Positions 36,747-40,871 of a stretch of 40,871 nucleotides of DNA are shown piece after piece (the stretch's first letter is position 1; every line of letters starts with the position of its first letter). Below the pieces are notes generated by a model. It searched no databases and was not told the origin of the DNA. It was given only the letters and a program-made list of their open reading frames with translations. The stretch is from Alphaproteobacteria bacterium (GTDB lineage Bacteria; Pseudomonadota; Alphaproteobacteria; DSM-16000; Inquilinaceae): positions 1-40,871 of the forward strand of contig JANQIU010000079.1 of assembly GCA_028281985.1 (NCBI GenBank), written 5' to 3'. Made by a program: the position numbers and the translations under genes.

Positions 36747-37850
36747 TCACAGCAGCACGTTGTGGCCGAGATCGGCCGAGAAATAGTGGAACCGGTTCGG
36801 GTCCACCGCCAGGCGCACCGGCTCGTCGGGCTCGAAAGCGGCGCTGGTCGAGGTGATCACCGACAGCGACTGTCCGTCGGCCTTGGCGATCAGCACCCCG
36901 TTGGCGCCGAGCGCCTCGTGCAAGTCCACCCTGGCGTCGAACAGGAAACGCCCGTCCGCCGCGACGCCCGCGTCGACCACATCGATGAATTGCGGGCGGA
37001 TGCCGACCGTGATCTCCCGTTCGTTGCGGTCGCGCAGCCGGCCGGCATGGGCCTGTGCCACCGGCAGCGCAAAGCCGGTTTCCGAACGCACCTGAAGGCC
37101 GCCGCCGTTTTCTTCCAGCACGCCGTCGAAGGCGTTGATCGACGGCTGGCCCAGATGACGCGCGACGAACAGCGTGCCCGGACGGTCGAAGACCTCGCGC
37201 GGCGGACCGATCTGCTGCAATCCGCCCGGCCCCATCACCCCGACCCGGTCCCCCAGGGACAGCGCCTCGGCATAGTCGTGCGTCACATAGATGGTGGCGA
37301 CCTGGCGCAGTTCCTCCAGCTCGTGGAACTGGCGCCGCAGCTCGTGGCGGATCTTGGCGTCCAGATGGCTGATCGGTTCGTCCAACAGGAAAACGTCCGG
37401 TTTCGCCACCAGGGTCCGGCCCAGCGCGGTGCGCTGCTTCTGGCCGCCCGAGACCTCATGCGGCCGACGGCCCAGCAACTGGTCGATACGCAGCAGTCGG
37501 GCGACCTCGCCGACCCGCTGGGCGATCTCCGCCTTCGGCAGGCCGCGGGCCTTCAGCGGGCTGGCGATGTTGTCGAACACCGTGAGGTGCGGATACAGCG
37601 CATAGCTTTCGAAGGTCATCGCCACCTTGCGCTGGTAGGGCGGCACGCGGGTGAGATCCTTGCCGTCGATCACCACCCGGCCGGCGTCCAACGACTCCAG
37701 CCCGGCAACGCAGCGCAGCAGCGTCGTCTTGCCGATGCCCGACGGGCCGACGACGACAAAGAACTCGCCCTTCTCCACCGTCAGCGACAGGCGGTCGATG
37801 ACCGGCTCGGCAAAGCCCTTGCAGATGTCGATCAGCTCCAGGTTTGCCAT
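36747..37850 (-). CDS. ABC importer ATPase 2 (MalK/UgpC-like)
   Basis: Second ATPase of the same importer, 367 residues, paralogous to the first but clearly diverged. Walker A GPSGIGKT (35-42), signature VSGGQKQR (133-140), Walker B VFLLDEP with Glu158, H-loop His191, and a C-terminal TOBE region (VGIRPQFI). As in its partner the Q-loop Gln is replaced by Glu81 (FESYALYP). Two distinct ATPases in one CUT1 operon recall the rhizobial glycerol importer GlpST and suggest a heterodimer. It starts four bases after the permease stop, so translation is coupled. Confidence 0.9.
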   Translation of the reverse strand: MANLELIDICKGFAEPVIDRLSLTVEKGEFFVVVGPSGIGKTTLLRCVAGLESLDAGRVVIDGKDLTRVPPYQRKVAMTFESYALYPHLTVFDNIASPLKARGLPKAEIAQRVGEVARLLRIDQLLGRRPHEVSGGQKQRTALGRTLVAKPDVFLLDEPISHLDAKIRHELRRQFHELEELRQVATIYVTHDYAEALSLGDRVGVMGPGGLQQIGPPREVFDRPGTLFVARHLGQPSINAFDGVLEENGGGLQVRSETGFALPVAQAHAGRLRDRNEREITVGIRPQFIDVVDAGVAADGRFLFDARVDLHEALGANGVLIAKADGQSLSVITSTSAAFEPDEPVRLAVDPNRFHYFSADLGHNVLL

Positions 37851-37854
37851 CGGA

Positions 37855-38709
37855 TCAGCCCTTGACCACGCCGAGCGAGAGGCCCCGGACCATGTAGCGC
37901 CGCAGCACGATGAACAGGATCACCGGCGGCAGCATGGCCACCAGGCTGAACGCCATCACCAGGTTCCACAGCGTCTGGCTGCCCTGGGTGAAGGTCGGAA
38001 TGTGCACCGGGAAGGTCTTGACGCTGGTCCCGGTCAGGATGTTGGCGAACAGGTATTCGTTCCAGGCGAAGATCCAGCACAGCATGGCGACGGAAATCAT
38101 GCCCGGGAACACCAGCGGCAGGGTAACCTTGAAGAACGCCCGGAACGGCCGATAGCCGTCGAGATAGGCCGCCTCCTCAAGCTCCCGCGGAGTATCCCGG
38201 AAGAACACCATCATCAGCCAGGTCGCCAGCGGCATGTTGAAGACCAGGTAGAGGATGATCAGCGAGATATGGCTGTCGGCGCCCCAGGGCGTGGCGTCGA
38301 ACAGGAAGAACATCGGGATCAGGATCGCCACCGGCGGGAACATCCGCTGGGACAGGATGAAGAACGCCAGGTTTTCCCCGACCGGTCCACGCAGATACCG
38401 GGCCAGGGCGTACCCCGCGAGCGTGCCCAGGAATAGCGACAGGACCGTGTTGGCGGAACTGACGATCAGGCTGTCGACGATCGATTGCAGGCTGCCGGGG
38501 TCGGCGAAAATGCCGGCGTAGTTTCCGACCTGCATGGTCTCCGGCCAGAAGGTCGGCACCATCCGATTGATCTCGTCGACCGGCTTCAGCGACGTGACCA
38601 GCATGAAGTACAGCGGAAACAAGGTGAAAACCAGCCAGACCGCCAGGAACGCCAGCAGCAGGCGGCGGGTCAGTTGCAGATTGTGCTTGCCCATGACCGT
38701 CCCCGTCAC
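37855..38709 (-). CDS. ABC importer permease 2 (MalG-like)
   Basis: Inner-membrane permease, 284 residues, six predicted helices, binding-protein-dependent transport fold. The cytoplasmic EAA loop reads EAAYLDGYRPFRAFFKVTLP, contacting the ATPase. The N-terminus LLLAFLAVWLVFTLFPLYFMLVTSLK is MalG-like. The GTG at 38709 overlaps the stop of the first permease by four bases (GTGA); an internal ATG at 38694 is an alternative start. It forms the pore with its partner. Confidence 0.9.
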   Translation of the reverse strand: MTGTVMGKHNLQLTRRLLLAFLAVWLVFTLFPLYFMLVTSLKPVDEINRMVPTFWPETMQVGNYAGIFADPGSLQSIVDSLIVSSANTVLSLFLGTLAGYALARYLRGPVGENLAFFILSQRMFPPVAILIPMFFLFDATPWGADSHISLIILYLVFNMPLATWLMMVFFRDTPRELEEAAYLDGYRPFRAFFKVTLPLVFPGMISVAMLCWIFAWNEYLFANILTGTSVKTFPVHIPTFTQGSQTLWNLVMAFSLVAMLPPVILFIVLRRYMVRGLSLGVVKG

Positions 38710-39728
38710 TGCGTCTGCTGGGCCCGCAGGACCCGCTTCAGGTACTGCAGGAACAGCGTCACCAGGATGGCCGCGAACAGGAAGATCAGGATCGCGTACG
38801 CCGCCGCCTCACCGATCTGGAACTCGCGAATGCCCTTCTGGAAGGCCACGAACACGGGCAACTCCGACGATTCGGCCGGCCCGCCGGACGTCATGACGTA
38901 CACCTTGTCGACAAACTTGTACGCATCCATGAAGCGGATGATGAAGGCGATGGCGATGATCTCGCGCAGCATCGGCAGGGTGATCCGGCTCAACACCCGC
39001 CAGCTCGACGCGCCGTCCACCCGGGCCGCCTCGTAGACCGCCGGTGGCAGCGAAACCCGCCCGGAATAGACGATCAGCAACGGCAGCGCCGTCCATTGCC
39101 AAGTGTCGGCCAGCACCAGCGACCACAGCGACAGGCCGCTATCCAGCCATTCGATCCGGGCCGTCGCCTCCATCACGCCGATATTGATCAGCAGATGGTT
39201 GATGGCGCCGTTATTGGCCTGCAACAGGAACTTCCACAGGACGCCGACGATCGACGGCGGCAGCATCATCGGCAGGACCAGCAGGATCAGGATGATGGTC
39301 CGCGCCAGATTGTTGCGAATACCCTCGTACAGCAGAAGGGCCAGGGCCGTCCCCAACAGGACCTGCAGGCAGGCGCCGAACAGCAGGTAGATGCCAAGCC
39401 GCTCGATGCTGCTCAGGAACCTGTCCGAAGACAGCACCAGCCCGAAATTGTCGAAGCCCACGGCCGCCCAGTCGCCGCTGAACAGGCTCATCATATTGGT
39501 GTCGTGGAACGCGTGGTAGAACATCCAGATCGTCGGGTAGATGACGATCGCCACGATCACCAGGATCGGCAGGCCGACCATGACGGCCGGCACCAGCGGG
39601 TGCACGATCAGGCTGCCGCCCCGCCGTTTGGCCTTGAACCAGTCGGGATAGTCTTTGGGGTCGATCCGGCTCGCCCGGCCGTTGATCACCCGCTGCGCAG
39701 GAGCCTGCGTCGGTTCCGTGGTGGTCAT
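38706..39728 (-). CDS. ABC importer permease 1 (MalF-like)
   Basis: Inner-membrane permease, 340 residues, first gene of the long leftward operon. A cytoplasmic N-terminus of about 40 residues is followed by six helices, the first at about 45-66 (VPAVMVGLPILVIVAIVIYP). The EAA loop is EAARVDGASSWRVLSRITLP. It couples by GTGA overlap to the second permease. The ATG at 39728 has only a weak ribosome site; the 224-base divergent region towards mtnK should contain its promoter. Confidence 0.9.
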   Translation of the reverse strand: MTTTEPTQAPAQRVINGRASRIDPKDYPDWFKAKRRGGSLIVHPLVPAVMVGLPILVIVAIVIYPTIWMFYHAFHDTNMMSLFSGDWAAVGFDNFGLVLSSDRFLSSIERLGIYLLFGACLQVLLGTALALLLYEGIRNNLARTIILILLVLPMMLPPSIVGVLWKFLLQANNGAINHLLINIGVMEATARIEWLDSGLSLWSLVLADTWQWTALPLLIVYSGRVSLPPAVYEAARVDGASSWRVLSRITLPMLREIIAIAFIIRFMDAYKFVDKVYVMTSGGPAESSELPVFVAFQKGIREFQIGEAAAYAILIFLFAAILVTLFLQYLKRVLRAQQTQ

Positions 39729-39952
39729 GCTTTGGTGCCACCCACCGGCGCGCGTCCGACGGGTAGAACGATTCTCCCTTTAATCGTTTTACGGGATTGG
39801 CGCACACCGGGGCTAACCGCTTGTGCTCCCGCCGCTTTCGCGTTGGTATTGGACACAAAACTGTCAGCTAATCCGGCCGCAAGTCAACCGCCTGCAAACC
39901 CGCAGGCAAACCAAGTCAAACCACGAACGTGGCCTTAAGGAGGATCGCACCC
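39729..39952. promoter_or_regulatory. Divergent control region between the ABC operon and mtnK
   Basis: A relatively AT-rich gap. On the plus strand TTGGTA (39843-39848) and GCTAAT (39867-39872), 18 bases apart, form a weak promoter candidate for mtnK. The mtnK leader then shows a 6-bp inverted repeat GCCTGC/GCAGGC (39890-39895, 39902-39907) framed by direct repeats AAGTCAA (39881-39887 and 39913-39919, 32 bases apart), then AAGGAGG before the GTG start. Towards the ABC side, TTAATCGTTTTA (39780-39791) is an imperfect palindrome that includes the GTAAAACG word also found at 27168. No regulator gene is in view. Confidence 0.4.
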
Positions 39953-40871
39953 GTGACGTTGCCCACGCCCGAGGGCTATCGGTCGCTCGACGACAAAAGC
40001 TTGCCGGCCTTCCTGGCCGACCTGCCCGAGGTGGCCGCACGCCTTGGCGGTGCACCGGCCGACTGGAGGGTTCAGGAGGTCGGCGACGGGAACCTGAACC
40101 TGGTGTTCCTGGTCGACGGGCCGGCCGGCGATGTCTGTGTGAAGCAGTCGCTGCCCTATGTGCGCCTGGTGGGCGAAGGGTGGCCGATGCCGCTCGAACG
40201 CGCCGCCTACGAGGCGGCCTGCCTGGAAGAACACGGACGCTGGGTCGGGCCGCTGATCCCGGAGGTCTACCACTACGACCCCAAGCAGTTCTGCATCGTC
40301 ATGGAACGGCTGTCGCCGCACATCATCATGCGCCAGGGCATGATCAAGGCGATCCGCTATCCGCGCTTCGCCGACGATCTGTCGACCTACTGTGCGCAGT
40401 CGCTGTTCCACACATCGGACCTGGGCATGCCCGCGCCGGAGAAGCGCGAGAAGGTCGCCCGGTTCTCCACCAACACGAACCTGTGCAAGATCACCGAAGA
40501 CCTGATTTTCACCGAACCCTACATGATCGCTGAGCGAAACCGGTGGACCACGCCGCAGTTGGACGGCATCGCCTCGGAGTTCCGCAACGACGCGGCGTTG
40601 AAGCTGGCGGTGTCACGGCTGAAGCTGGCGTTCATGGGCAACACGCAGGCGCTGCTGCACGGAGACCTGCATACCGGATCGGTGATGATCACGCCGGAGA
40701 ACACCCGGGTGATCGATCCGGAATTCGCCTTCTTCGGCCCGATGGGCTTCGACCTGGGTGCCGTAATGGGCAACCTGCTGATCAACTACTTCAGCCAGGA
40801 TGGCCACGCGACGCCGGATGACCCACGCGAAGCCTACCAGGACTGGGTGCTGGAGACGGTGGAGGCGTTCT
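39953..40871 (+). CDS. mtnK: S-methyl-5-thioribose kinase, 3' end cut by window edge
   Basis: Phosphorylates 5-methylthioribose (possibly also 5-deoxyribose-type sugars) at C1 with ATP, in methionine salvage or the DHAP shunt. 306 codons are present; the usual length is about 400. Translation from the GTG at 39953, after a perfect AAGGAGG, is open to the edge. The aminoglycoside-kinase-like fold shows VGDGNLNLVFLV (nucleotide loop), VKQSLPYVR (Lys), the catalytic HGDLHTGS with His236 and Asp238, and DPEFAFFGPMGFDLG with the metal Asp255, all MtnK hallmarks. It is divergent from the ABC importer operon. The isomerase mtnA often follows mtnK and would lie outside the window. Confidence 0.92.
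   Translation, partial: MTLPTPEGYRSLDDKSLPAFLADLPEVAARLGGAPADWRVQEVGDGNLNLVFLVDGPAGDVCVKQSLPYVRLVGEGWPMPLERAAYEAACLEEHGRWVGPLIPEVYHYDPKQFCIVMERLSPHIIMRQGMIKAIRYPRFADDLSTYCAQSLFHTSDLGMPAPEKREKVARFSTNTNLCKITEDLIFTEPYMIAERNRWTTPQLDGIASEFRNDAALKLAVSRLKLAFMGNTQALLHGDLHTGSVMITPENTRVIDPEFAFFGPMGFDLGAVMGNLLINYFSQDGHATPDDPREAYQDWVLETVEAF

Noticed and set aside
33972-39728. Direct assignment of the importer as the rhizobial glycerol system (GlpSTPQV)
   Set aside because: Two ATPases and DhaKL recall it, but no glycerol-3-phosphate dehydrogenase, glycerol kinase or GlpR is present and the gene order differs, so I kept the substrate open.

Overview
The window is GC-rich DNA from a Gram-negative bacterium, most likely an alphaproteobacterium of the Rhodospirillales or a related group (inferred). 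It has outer-membrane (porin) and LPS-type genes, a chemoreceptor, a rhizobial-type rhamnose locus and a tripartite tricarboxylate (TTT) transporter. Intergenic gaps are short, with many start/stop overlaps. I see no insertion sequence, integrase, CRISPR array, tRNA or rRNA.

Layout. 1-2.4 kb (minus): N-terminal part of a leucyl aminopeptidase, a 61-residue lipoprotein and a porin with an N-terminal coiled coil; a perfect 13-bp hairpin lies between porin and lipoprotein. 2.6-5.4 kb: acetoacetyl-CoA synthetase (minus) divergent from a HAD hydrolase (plus). 5.4-16.6 kb: a complete L-rhamnose locus. rhaR, rhaT, rhaP, rhaQ, rhaS, rhaU and rhaK read leftwards (regulator, ABC importer, mutarotase, kinase). 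rhaD (fused aldolase/dehydrogenase) and rhaI (isomerase) read rightwards from the shared rhaR/rhaD intergenic region. 16.6-17.5 kb: a BtuF-like protein with no signal peptide follows rhaI. 17.5-20.2 kb (minus): infC, which appears to use an ATA start codon, and thrS. 20.2-23.8 kb: a small envelope-glycan group (GT9 transferase, O-antigen ligase-like membrane protein, GT4 transferase). 23.8-24.3 kb: an unusually AT-rich noncoding patch, then a methyl-accepting chemotaxis protein up to 26.3 kb.

26.3-40.9 kb is the most interesting part. One long leftward gene series (39.7 to 26.4 kb) encodes two ABC permeases, two different ABC ATPases, a Tat-exported solute-binding protein, DhaK- and DhaL-like kinase subunits, a beta-hydroxyacid dehydrogenase, a TctCBA transporter, an HpcH/HpaI aldolase and a FucA-like class II aldolase. 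Divergent from it, cut by the right edge, is methylthioribose kinase (mtnK). Together they suggest a salvage pathway taking up 5-modified pentoses, or another short ketose or polyol, phosphorylating them, and cleaving them to dihydroxyacetone phosphate plus an aldehyde. The TTT transporter and dehydrogenase may handle an acid branch. The substrate assignment is inference.

Cross-cutting observations: each of the three solute-binding-protein genes is bracketed by intercistronic hairpins; both ATPases of the right-hand importer have Glu in place of the Q-loop Gln; and the mtnK leader carries a hairpin framed by direct repeats.
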